Of a stretch of DNA of 5,373 nt, positions 1 to 5,373 are shown in pieces (the stretch's first letter is position 1; the number at the start of each line of letters is the position of its first letter). A program made the translations under genes and the position numbers. The notes under the pieces were generated by a model. That model was not told the origin of the DNA, did no database searches, and saw only the letters and a list, made by a program, of their open reading frames with translations. This DNA is from JAADDG01 sp964450755 (GTDB lineage Bacteria > Campylobacterota > Campylobacteria > Campylobacterales > JAADDG01). The stretch lies in the NCBI GenBank assembly GCA_964450755.1, contig CAYVDJ010000050.1:1-5373 (forward strand), given 5' to 3'.

Positions 1-137
1 ATTTTGGAAGTTTTAATACTTTTTCAAACGATTTAAACAGCTTCTCCTCACTCTCTTCCACCTCTTCGGGAGGCATGAGCGGAGGAGGAGGATTCTCCGG
101 CGGAGGAGGCGGCGGAGGTGGCGGCGGCTCATGGTAA
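1..137 (+). CDS. C-terminal end of a Gly-rich-tailed membrane protein (DUF2207 or TPM type), partial
   Basis: An open frame enters from the left edge (first full codon at 3) and ends with TAA at 135-137, giving about 44 residues. They begin Phe-Gly-Ser-Phe, continue as a Ser/Phe/Asn-rich stretch, and finish as a Gly tail: four Gly, Phe-Ser, ten consecutive Gly, then Ser-Trp-stop. This ending is characteristic of DUF2207 membrane proteins and, somewhat less closely, of TPM-domain (YgcG-like) proteins, both often encoded beside lemA. The ten Gly codons mix GGA, GGC and GGT, which suggests selection on the peptide rather than a recent repeat expansion. No catalytic domain lies inside the window, so function cannot be assigned; DUF2207 proteins are uncharacterised envelope proteins. 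The opposite strand also reads open here as poly-proline, but that frame has no start near it and follows a stop. The coding call is fairly sure, the family less so. Confidence 0.6.
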   Translation, partial: FGSFNTFSNDLNSFSSLSSTSSGGMSGGGGFSGGGGGGGGGGSW

Positions 138-208
138 AAAGTTTTTCACCCCCCAAAGCCAAGACAACTTTCATTTTGCTTCAATCCTTTTTTACAACAA
201 AATTCGGT

Positions 209-997
209 TCATGGTAACTCACCATCATCCTGTGAATCGATATTAAAAACATAACCTTTGACATTATCTTTGTTTAAACTGTATATAGCCTGAATAAATC
301 TAAGCTTTTTCAAATCATGCACTATAAGTTTGTGAAATTTCTCTATCTCCTTTTTTCTGGCAAAAATATTGGCTTTAAAGATAATTATTTTGTTTTTATT
401 CCCTCCGGCAGCGGATCTTTGGATACCTCTGAATTTTTCCCTGAGAGCTTTTGCATAAAATCTTCTCAATCTTGGAAATATATCATTTTGAAGATTTTTC
501 TCCTGTATAAAATAACCTTCTATCGTTTCATTATTGTCCAATTTGATTTTATTTAATTTTATATATTTTAAAACGGCTGAATATTCATCTATAACTTTGC
601 AAACTTTCATAACCTTCATATATGAAAGATAACGGGCATTTTTAACTTCCAAAGAGTATTTTTCCAACTCTTTGCGTTTCTTATTGAGATTGGAAATATC
701 TTTGTTTTTTGGATTTTTGACAGATGGCACAAATTTTTGTTTTATACTTTGTTCTTTATTATTATTTATCTTTCTTGAATCAACAGTAGTCAAATAGGCG
801 ATAAAAAATATAACAAATAAAAAAAGAGACAGATAAGTACCCACTTTCCATCCGTTACACTCCTTCTCCCACCATTTCTTCTCTTTTGGTTTGGGTTTGG
901 GAGGCGGTTTTGCCACTTCTATCGGAGCGCCGCAGTTTGGACAGTGATCGGCTTTGTCACTTAGCCTGTATTCGCACTCCTTGCAATTTATCATCAT
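209..997 (-). CDS. Zinc-ribbon, single-pass membrane protein of unknown function
   Basis: A protein of 262 residues that I do not recognise as a named family beyond its first domain. Residues 5-22 form a small zinc ribbon: Cys5-x2-Cys8, ten residues, then Cys19-Pro-Asn-Cys22-Gly, as in the zinc_ribbon_2 class. A Pro/Lys linker follows (about 29-41), then Trp-Trp and one hydrophobic helix at about 53-72. The remaining 190 residues are Lys-rich, probably mostly helical, and have no visible catalytic motif. By the positive-inside rule the ribbon should be cytoplasmic and the C-terminal domain periplasmic (inference). The start is one of two adjacent ATG codons (995-997 or 992-994); AGGA at 1004-1007 (minus strand) lies six bases before the first, so I keep the longer form. 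The gene lies 54 bp downstream of acs on the same strand, after a stem-loop, and has no convincing promoter of its own, so it is probably transcribed with acs. It converges with the Gly-tailed gene at 1-137. Confidence 0.85.
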   Translation of the reverse strand: MMINCKECEYRLSDKADHCPNCGAPIEVAKPPPKPKPKEKKWWEKECNGWKVGTYLSLFLFVIFFIAYLTTVDSRKINNNKEQSIKQKFVPSVKNPKNKDISNLNKKRKELEKYSLEVKNARYLSYMKVMKVCKVIDEYSAVLKYIKLNKIKLDNNETIEGYFIQEKNLQNDIFPRLRRFYAKALREKFRGIQRSAAGGNKNKIIIFKANIFARKKEIEKFHKLIVHDLKKLRFIQAIYSLNKDNVKGYVFNIDSQDDGELP

Positions 998-1017
998 TTT
1001 CTATCCTGTATAGGTTA

Positions 1018-1044
1018 TTTGGAGGTGCAAAAAACACCTCCAAA
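1018..1044 (-). other. Perfect 10-bp stem-loop between acs and the zinc-ribbon gene
   Basis: The arms TTTGGAGGTG and CACCTCCAAA are exact inverted repeats separated by a 7-base loop (TTTTTTG on the minus strand). It starts 7 bases after the acs stop codon, so it lies in the acs 3' untranslated region. No T-run follows the stem on either strand; the T-runs are in the loop and in front of the stem. It is therefore not a textbook intrinsic terminator. It could act as a weak terminator, an mRNA 3'-end stabiliser, or a control element for the gene that follows. Confidence 0.6.
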
Positions 1045-1051
1045 AAGTCAA

Positions 1052-2998
1052 TTATAACATACAGCTTTGAATTTTAGGTACAATAGTCGGATCTTCAAGC
1101 GTAGAAGTATCCTGCGTGATCTCTTCTCCTTTTGCGATTGACCTTAAAATCCTTCTCATTATTTTACCGCTTCTTGTTTTTGGAAGTCCGGGAACAAACT
1201 TTATCTCATCACATTTTGCAATGGCTCCGATATCTTTTACCAAAAGTTCATTTATCTCTTTTACCATCTCCATCTCTTCGGCTTTTGTATCTTCACCTTT
1301 TAAGACGATATAGGCAAATATACTTTCACCTTTGATCTCATGGGGTTTGCCTACCACTGCAACTTCGGCAACGCTTGAATGGTGCGCTATAACCGCTTCT
1401 ATCTCTGCCGTTCCTATCCTGTGACCGGAGACATTGATAACATCATCAACCCTTCCGGTGATAAAGATATATCCCTCATCATCATACATTGCCCCGTCAC
1501 CCGAAAAATAGACAGGTTGTCCATCCTTTTTACAGGTTCCAAAATATGATGTTTGAAATCTTTTTGGATCATTCCATATAGTTCGTATCATAGACGGCCA
1601 TGGTTTTGTTATACAAAGATAACCTTTTTCCCCTTTTGGTGTAGGTGTGCCGTCTGGATCGATGATTTCAACCATAATTCCCGGAAGAGGAAAAGTTGCC
1701 GAACTTGGCTTTATGGGAGTAGCTCCGGGTAGAGGGCTGATCATATGTCCTCCGGTTTCTGTCTGCCACCATGTATCCACTATAGGGCATTTGGAATTTC
1801 CTATCGTTTCATAGTACCACATCCACGCATCGGGATTGATAGGTTCTCCAACCGTTCCAAGAACCCTAAGAGAGCTTAGATCATACTTTTTAGGCTCATT
1901 GGCTCCTACTTTGTGAAGAAGTCTTATTGCGGTGGGAGCTGTGTAAAACTGATTTACTTTATGCTCTTCTATCATACTCCACCATCTACCCGCATCCGGA
2001 AAAACCGGAACACCCTCATACATGATCGTAGTCGTACCGGCGGCAAGAGGTCCGTAAACGATATAGGTATGCCCCGTTATCCAGCCGATATCGGCAGTAC
2101 ACCAAAAAGTATCATTCTCTTTTAGATCAAATACCCACTCCATTGTCATCTGCGCCCAAAGGATATATCCAGCCTGTGAGTGCTGAACTCCTTTTGGCTT
2201 ACCCGTACTTCCTGAAGTATAAAGCAAAAAGAGAGGATCTTCACTCTCCATAACTTCAGCTTCACAATATTTTGATTCTGTTTTTATAAGTTCATTATAA
2301 AGATAATCCCTACCTTGAACATACTCTATCTCTTCGCCGTTTCTCTCAACGATCAAAACTTTTTTCACACATTCACAGCCCTCTTTCAAAGCTTCATCCA
2401 CAACCGGTTTCAAAAGATACGGTTTTCCTCTTCTAAAAGCTCCGTCGGCTGTTATAACGAGTTTTGCATCTGCATCAATGATCCTGTCTCTCAAAGCCTC
2501 CGCACTAAATCCTCCAAAAACCACCGAATGAATAGCACCGATTCTGGCACATGCCAACATGACAAAAGCAGCTTCCGGAATCATCGGCATATAGATAACG
2601 ACTCTGTCACCTTTTTTTATATCAAATTGGTTTTTTAGCATGTTTGCGGCTCTGTTTACCTCATAATATAGTTCCAGATAGGTAAAAACTCTCTTTTCCC
2701 CAAGTTCTCCTTCCCAGATAATAGCCGCTTTGTTTTTCCTCTCCATCAAATGCCTGTCAATACACTGATGGGTTACATTTATCTTTCCTCCTGTAAACCA
2801 TTTGTAAAACGGCGCATTGCTCTCATCCAAAACTTTTGAATACGGCTCTATCCATTGCAGTTTTTCTTTTGCGTATCTGTCCCAAAAACCCTCATAATCC
2901 TCTTTTGCTTCACTCATCAGTTCATTGTATTCGCACATATTTTTTATGCATGCATTTTTACTTATCTCTTTACCTGGATAAAATACCGGACTTTGCAT
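1052..2998 (-). CDS. acs: Acetyl-CoA synthetase (AMP-forming acetate--CoA ligase)
   Basis: The enzyme makes acetyl-CoA from acetate, ATP and CoA through an acetyl-AMP intermediate in the cytoplasm, allowing assimilation of free acetate. At 648 residues it matches the usual Acs length (about 650). Visible in order: the N-terminal acetate-CoA ligase segment ending near 90; the ATP-binding loop YTSGSTGKPKG at 260-270; GWITGH at 305-310; the TVGEPIN segment from 382; DTWWQTETGG at 408-417, where Trp411 matches the tryptophan that restricts the acyl pocket to acetate; YFSGDG at 497-502; the hinge and C-terminal domain entry GRVDDVINVSGHRIG at 515-529; and PKTRSGKIMRR at 606-616, whose Lys612 is the catalytic lysine that is reversibly acetylated in the family. 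No key residue is missing. The start is fixed by AAGGAG at 3004-3009, five bases before ATG. A -10 box lies just upstream. The gene before it is fliO, with no functional link. Confidence 0.97.
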   Translation of the reverse strand: MQSPVFYPGKEISKNACIKNMCEYNELMSEAKEDYEGFWDRYAKEKLQWIEPYSKVLDESNAPFYKWFTGGKINVTHQCIDRHLMERKNKAAIIWEGELGEKRVFTYLELYYEVNRAANMLKNQFDIKKGDRVVIYMPMIPEAAFVMLACARIGAIHSVVFGGFSAEALRDRIIDADAKLVITADGAFRRGKPYLLKPVVDEALKEGCECVKKVLIVERNGEEIEYVQGRDYLYNELIKTESKYCEAEVMESEDPLFLLYTSGSTGKPKGVQHSQAGYILWAQMTMEWVFDLKENDTFWCTADIGWITGHTYIVYGPLAAGTTTIMYEGVPVFPDAGRWWSMIEEHKVNQFYTAPTAIRLLHKVGANEPKKYDLSSLRVLGTVGEPINPDAWMWYYETIGNSKCPIVDTWWQTETGGHMISPLPGATPIKPSSATFPLPGIMVEIIDPDGTPTPKGEKGYLCITKPWPSMIRTIWNDPKRFQTSYFGTCKKDGQPVYFSGDGAMYDDEGYIFITGRVDDVINVSGHRIGTAEIEAVIAHHSSVAEVAVVGKPHEIKGESIFAYIVLKGEDTKAEEMEMVKEINELLVKDIGAIAKCDEIKFVPGLPKTRSGKIMRRILRSIAKGEEITQDTSTLEDPTIVPKIQSCML

Positions 2999-3003
2999 AT
3001 AGA

Positions 3004-3009
3004 CTCCTT
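3004..3009 (-). promoter_or_regulatory. Ribosome binding site of acs
   Basis: The minus strand reads AAGGAG, a near-perfect Shine-Dalgarno sequence, five bases before the ATG at 2996-2998. It is the strongest such site in the window and supports that start codon and high translation of acs. Confidence 0.8.
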
Positions 3010-3026
3010 GTAGATGTTAGTATATA

Positions 3027-3056
3027 ATTATAATATATCTGATAAGAAAAGAGCAA
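3027..3056 (-). promoter_or_regulatory. Probable sigma-70 promoter of acs
   Basis: On the minus strand TTGCTC (3051-3056) and a consensus TATAAT (3027-3032) are separated by 18 bases. Transcription would start near 3020, leaving an untranslated leader of about 20 bases that holds the acs ribosome binding site. The -35 box matches consensus only in TTG, which is common in Campylobacterota, where the -10 box dominates. The surrounding sequence is very AT-rich, so other -10-like hexamers overlap and the exact start is uncertain. The rest of the 130-bp gap (2999-3128) shows no clear terminator for fliO and no recognisable operator. Confidence 0.55.
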
Positions 3057-3128
3057 GAGTCCATGAAGAGAGAATTATTATTAATTTTTATATATATGTA
3101 GAGAAATGAAACAGTAAAAGAGAAGTCG

Positions 3129-4010
3129 TTATATCTTTTCTTCTATCAGATCTTCTATATCTTTGCTCACTTTTGTTTTATAATCCTGGAATTTTTTATC
3201 GTTTACTTTTAAAAATTCATCTAACCTTTGTCTGTTTTTTTCAAATATATCTTCAAATTCTTCCTCTTTTTTAACATTGTCTTTACTGAATTTGTCAAGA
3301 AGGATGTTTGTATTTCCTACAAGTATAAGGTATGAGGTATTTTTATGTTCAACCAAAATCACCCTGTTTTTGCTGTCTATAACTTTTTGATATTTTACTG
3401 CTATCTTTTCCTTCTCACCGTCACGGTTTTTAAACAGCCATGTACCTTGTCTGTTTTGAAGCCTCTCTCTGAAAAGATATAAAAGTATTGCAATCAATAT
3501 AAGCAGTGATAAAAATATATAGTATCCGTATCCTATCTTTACTATCGGTTCTTTTTTTCCAAGAGAAATTTTATTATCGCTTTGCTTGTCTTTTTTGACA
3601 GGAGAAACAACCGGAGTTGGTTTTTCCTTTTTTGTTTCCTCTTTTTTTAACATTTTAAGGGATGTTCTTATCCTAAGCCCGTAATTATCAACTGTTTTAT
3701 CTACCGTTACAAATATCTTTTTATCACTTTTTAAAAATATATAAAGAGAATTTTTTCTTGGAAATATATCTATCTCTTTTAAAATTTTTGAATCTATACT
3801 CTCTTTTACCTCTTTGGCAAAAGAGAGATCATACAATTTTATTATTTTATTGTTGTCAAACTCTCTTTGGGAAATTCTACCGTGATAGGGTTCATCAAAA
3901 GTAAGCATCAAATCAACTCTGTTTTGTCTGTTATAAATACTGTGAGTTAAAAGATTTGCCGATATTAAAAAATCGGATATGATTAAAAGTAAAAAAATTA
4001 TCTTTTTCAT
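3129..4010 (-). CDS. fliO: FliO-type flagellar export protein with a large periplasmic domain
   Basis: A probable FliO of 293 residues; FliO is the membrane protein that helps assemble the FliP ring of the flagellar type III export gate. Residues 1-18 are a signal peptide. Residues about 20-115 form a beta-rich periplasmic domain resembling AMIN-type domains. A Lys/Pro-rich linker (about 120-158) leads to one membrane helix at about 162-180. After it, residues 205-241 resemble the FliO core: a Lys-Tyr-x-Lys-Val-Ile-Asp start, then RVILVEHKNTSYLILVGN. The tail (246-293) is highly charged and probably helical. Escherichia coli FliO is much shorter and lacks the periplasmic part; Helicobacter and Campylobacter versions have one. 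The ATG overlaps the fliN stop as ATGA (4007-4010), so the two are probably translationally coupled; no strong ribosome binding site is visible. The identity rests on the core motif and on fliN next door. Confidence 0.8.
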   Translation of the reverse strand: MKKIIFLLLIISDFLISANLLTHSIYNRQNRVDLMLTFDEPYHGRISQREFDNNKIIKLYDLSFAKEVKESIDSKILKEIDIFPRKNSLYIFLKSDKKIFVTVDKTVDNYGLRIRTSLKMLKKEETKKEKPTPVVSPVKKDKQSDNKISLGKKEPIVKIGYGYYIFLSLLILIAILLYLFRERLQNRQGTWLFKNRDGEKEKIAVKYQKVIDSKNRVILVEHKNTSYLILVGNTNILLDKFSKDNVKKEEEFEDIFEKNRQRLDEFLKVNDKKFQDYKTKVSKDIEDLIEEKI

Positions 4011-4315
4011 ATTGGCTCTTTTAAAAAATATTGGATAATATCTTTTGAATTTAATATTTCATTAATTCTAATAGCTAAGTTTTTCTCATAAACCATAACT
4101 TCACCTTTACCAAAAATCTTATTGTTTATATATAGCTCCACACTCTCTCCCGCCGGTTTTTGGAGGTCGATAACCGATCCGTTTTGCAAAGATAAAAGCT
4201 GTCTTATGCTTATCTCGACACTCCCAAGTTCCGCAATAAAATTAACTTTTATATCGGCTATTTTTTCATAAGTTAATCTCTGCCTGATATCCTCTTCTTT
4301 TTGCTGATTATTCAA
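4007..4315 (-). CDS. fliN: Flagellar motor switch protein FliN
   Basis: A protein of 102 residues consisting mostly of one SpoA (surface presentation of antigens) domain at about 20-92. Typical FliN features are FIAELGSVEISIRQLL (26-41), GSVIDL (46-51), the INNKIFGKGEVMV segment (63-75) and AIRINEI (81-87). FliN forms the lower part of the cytoplasmic C-ring with FliM and FliG, takes part in rotation switching and docks export substrates. It is shorter than E. coli FliN (137 residues), lacking most of the N-terminal extension, as is usual in Campylobacterota. The start codon is TTG at 4313-4315, chosen because GGAG (4321-4324) lies five bases upstream and the next in-frame ATG would remove most of the domain. 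It is the first gene of a fliN-fliO unit with a four-base overlap. Other switch genes are not in the window. Confidence 0.93.
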   Translation of the reverse strand: MNNQQKEEDIRQRLTYEKIADIKVNFIAELGSVEISIRQLLSLQNGSVIDLQKPAGESVELYINNKIFGKGEVMVYEKNLAIRINEILNSKDIIQYFLKEPI

Positions 4316-4320
4316 GTAAA

Positions 4321-4324
4321 CTCC
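4321..4324 (-). promoter_or_regulatory. Ribosome binding site deciding the TTG start of fliN
   Basis: The minus strand reads GGAG followed by five bases (TTTAC) and then TTG. This spacing is what makes the non-ATG start the best choice; there is no in-frame ATG before the SpoA domain. Confidence 0.65.
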
Positions 4325-4344
4325 GATATAAAACTTTTTTACTT

Positions 4345-4373
4345 ATTATAGTTTAAATTTTTTAAATTGTTTA
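4345..4373 (-). promoter_or_regulatory. Probable promoter of fliN-fliO
   Basis: A consensus TATAAT (4345-4350, minus strand) lies 17 bases downstream of TAAACA (4368-4373), which matches the -35 consensus at four of six positions. The start would fall near 4338, giving an A/T-rich leader of about 22 bases before the TTG codon. I see no sigma-54 or sigma-28 type box here, so the unit looks like housekeeping transcription. The prediction is from sequence only. Confidence 0.45.
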
Positions 4374-4395
4374 TTAAGAGCAGTTAATGTAAAAT
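4367..4395 (+). promoter_or_regulatory. Probable promoter of the TSUP permease gene
   Basis: TTGTTT (4367-4372), 17 bases, then TAAAAT (4390-4395) on the plus strand. Its -35 region overlaps the -35 region of the divergent fliN promoter, so the two promoters could compete or share a regulator. The ribosome binding site of the gene is AAAAGG ending at 4414, eight bases before ATG. Confidence 0.4.
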
Positions 4396-4422
4396 CCGTA
4401 AATTGTAAAAAAGGTATTTATT

Positions 4423-5160
4423 ATGGAGATATCTCTGATTTTTGCAGGGCTTGGAGTAGGTTTTATATCCGGTTTTTTTGGTGTCGGAGGAGGAACGATA
4501 CTTGTTCCCACACTGCTCTATTTTGGTTTTGATATAAAAGATGCCATCGGAATATCAGTTATGCAGATGCTTTTTAGCTCACTTTACGGCAGTTATCTAA
4601 ATCACAAAAAAGGTCTTTTGGTCATCAATGAAGGTTATATACTAGGTATCGGAGGATTTTTGGGCGCCCTTGGAAGCGGATATATTGTGCATATATTTGA
4701 TTCAAAAATACTCAGTTTTATGTTTATGGGTATTATATTATTTGCTATTTACAGGTTTTTCAAAGCACCGGTAGAGTCATCCAAACAAGAGATCAACAAT
4801 AAATATCTTCTTTTTACAGTAGGAAGCGGTGTAGGATTACTCGCTATCAGTGTGGGAGTCGGAGGCTCCATACTTCTTACACCTATACTTGTCGGTTTTT
4901 TACATTATCATGTAAAAAAAGCGATCTCAATGGCTCTCTTTTTTGTCTCCTTTTCTTCTTTTTCAGGCTTTATCAGTCTTTCCTTTTATGGTTATATAGA
5001 CTATTTTCATGGGTTTGTTATAGGTATAACCTCACTTATCGGCGTCTATTTTGGGATCAAAACAGCTCATAAAACCGAAGCAAAAAGACATAAAAATCTG
5101 ATTCTTTTACTAAATTTTGTAATATTGGCACTTATAATCAATAAAATTTATAATCAGTAG
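4423..5160 (+). CDS. TauE/SafE (TSUP) family membrane permease, probable sulfite or organic anion exporter
   Basis: An inner-membrane protein of 245 residues, normal for the family, made almost wholly of hydrophobic helices (about seven or eight). It shows the internal duplication typical of TSUP proteins: GFFGVGGGTILVPTLL at 17-32 and the matching SVGVGGSILLTPIL at 143-156, each followed by a segment leading into a small/Ser-rich helix. Short charged loops occur at 60-63, 112-127 and 214-224. Characterised relatives export sulfite, sulfoacetate or other sulfur-containing or organic anions, but substrate cannot be told from sequence. In a sulfur-metabolising organism sulfite export would make sense, which is inference only. 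The start is ATG at 4423 with AAGG at 4411-4414. It is transcribed divergently from fliN and converges with the 5S rRNA gene; there is no co-oriented partner, so it is probably a single-gene unit. No clear terminator is visible in the 95 bases after its TAG. Confidence 0.9.
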   Translation: MEISLIFAGLGVGFISGFFGVGGGTILVPTLLYFGFDIKDAIGISVMQMLFSSLYGSYLNHKKGLLVINEGYILGIGGFLGALGSGYIVHIFDSKILSFMFMGIILFAIYRFFKAPVESSKQEINNKYLLFTVGSGVGLLAISVGVGGSILLTPILVGFLHYHVKKAISMALFFVSFSSFSGFISLSFYGYIDYFHGFVIGITSLIGVYFGIKTAHKTEAKRHKNLILLLNFVILALIINKIYNQ

Positions 5161-5255
5161 GGGGAAATATTATCGATTATCTTTTAAATTTTTAACAAAA
5201 TAATTTTAAGTGTTGATTAAAGAGGGATGCAGATTGTGTTTATAAAACTCAAAAA

Positions 5256-5373
5256 GCCGGCGGCGACCTACATTTCCACACCAGTAAGATGCAGTATTAT
5301 CGGCGATGAGAGGCTTAGCTTCCTGGTTCGAAATGGATACAGGGCGTTTCCCTCTCTCTATAACCACCGGCAA
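5256..5373 (-). rRNA. rrf: 5S ribosomal RNA
   Basis: Read on the minus strand the segment has the 5S architecture. The 5' end GCCGGTGG (5364-5371) pairs with the 3' end CCGCCGGC (5256-5263) as helix I, with one G-U pair. A GAGAGAGG arm pairs with CCTCTC (helix II). CCTG and CAGG close helix III around the conserved CGAAC loop, followed by GAAGCTAAG. About 118 bases are present, essentially the whole molecule, though one or two 5' bases may lie beyond the window edge. It is probably the last gene of an rRNA operon with 23S to the right (inference). A run of five T follows the 3' end on the minus strand (5251-5255), and an AT-rich stretch follows that. The gene converges with the TSUP permease gene. 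Confidence 0.95.

Noticed and set aside
1..125. Minus-strand proline-rich frame (nine Pro, then an acidic stretch) as a gene or as a readthrough or frameshift extension of the zinc-ribbon gene
   Set aside because: Two TGA codons (at 209-211 and just before the Pro run) separate it from the upstream gene, it has no start codon with a ribosome binding site, and the plus strand gives a recognised family C-terminus over the same bases.
133..150. Near-palindrome GGTAAAAAGTTTTTCACC as a bidirectional terminator for the two convergent genes
   Set aside because: Only six pairs with a mismatch in the middle, mostly A-T, and no T-run directly after it; too weak to call.
150..155. Run of six C (six G on the minus strand) as a phase-variation tract
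   Set aside because: It is short, lies in a non-coding gap between convergent genes, and changing its length would not restore any recognisable protein.
317..556. Plus-strand 79-codon frame opposite the zinc-ribbon gene
   Set aside because: It is Phe/Ile-rich as expected for the complement of a Lys/Asn-rich gene, and resembles no protein.
1913..2638. Plus-strand open frames of 70 and 107 codons inside acs
   Set aside because: They are antisense shadows of a strongly conserved enzyme gene, with no family features and no supporting ribosome binding sites.
5241..5255. GTTT/AAAC inverted repeat after the 5S gene as its intrinsic terminator
   Set aside because: The stem has only four A-T-rich pairs; the stable helix I of the 5S itself followed by five T is the better, though unproven, candidate.

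Overview
The window looks like ordinary chromosome from an AT-rich Gram-negative bacterium, most likely a member of the Campylobacterota (formerly Epsilonproteobacteria). The evidence is a short FliN encoded directly before a FliO-type protein with a signal peptide and a large periplasmic part (an arrangement known from Campylobacter and Helicobacter relatives), the style of the 5S rRNA, and the low GC content. The genus cannot be fixed from this sequence alone; a free-living, possibly chemolithotrophic relative is a guess.

Layout, left to right. Positions 1-137 (+) hold the C-terminal end of a protein with a Ser-rich then Gly-rich tail ending in Ser-Trp, typical of DUF2207 or TPM-type membrane proteins. 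Facing it is a 262-codon minus-strand gene (209-997) for an unrecognised single-pass membrane protein with an N-terminal zinc ribbon. Upstream of that on the same strand is acs, a full-length acetyl-CoA synthetase (1052-2998), with a strong stem-loop in the gap between the two. acs has its own strong Shine-Dalgarno sequence and a good -10 box in a 130-bp gap. Next on the minus strand come two overlapping flagellar genes, fliN (4007-4315, TTG start) and fliO (3129-4010). A divergent promoter region of about 107 bp separates fliN from a plus-strand TauE/SafE (TSUP) family permease (4423-5160). The window ends in a minus-strand 5S rRNA (5256-5373), presumably the last gene of an rRNA operon that continues to the right.

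Functionally the genes form separate modules: acetate activation (acs), flagellar switch and export apparatus (fliN, fliO), a probable anion or sulfite exporter, and ribosomal RNA. The three minus-strand units fliNO, acs and the zinc-ribbon gene run in the same direction, but the gap before acs and its promoter suggest that acs is transcribed independently, with the zinc-ribbon gene as its downstream passenger.

I found no mobile element, CRISPR array, tRNA or toxin-antitoxin pair, and no convincing new biological system. The items most worth a second look are the orphan zinc-ribbon membrane protein, the SD/anti-SD-like stem-loop in front of it, and the extended domain structure of the FliO-type protein.
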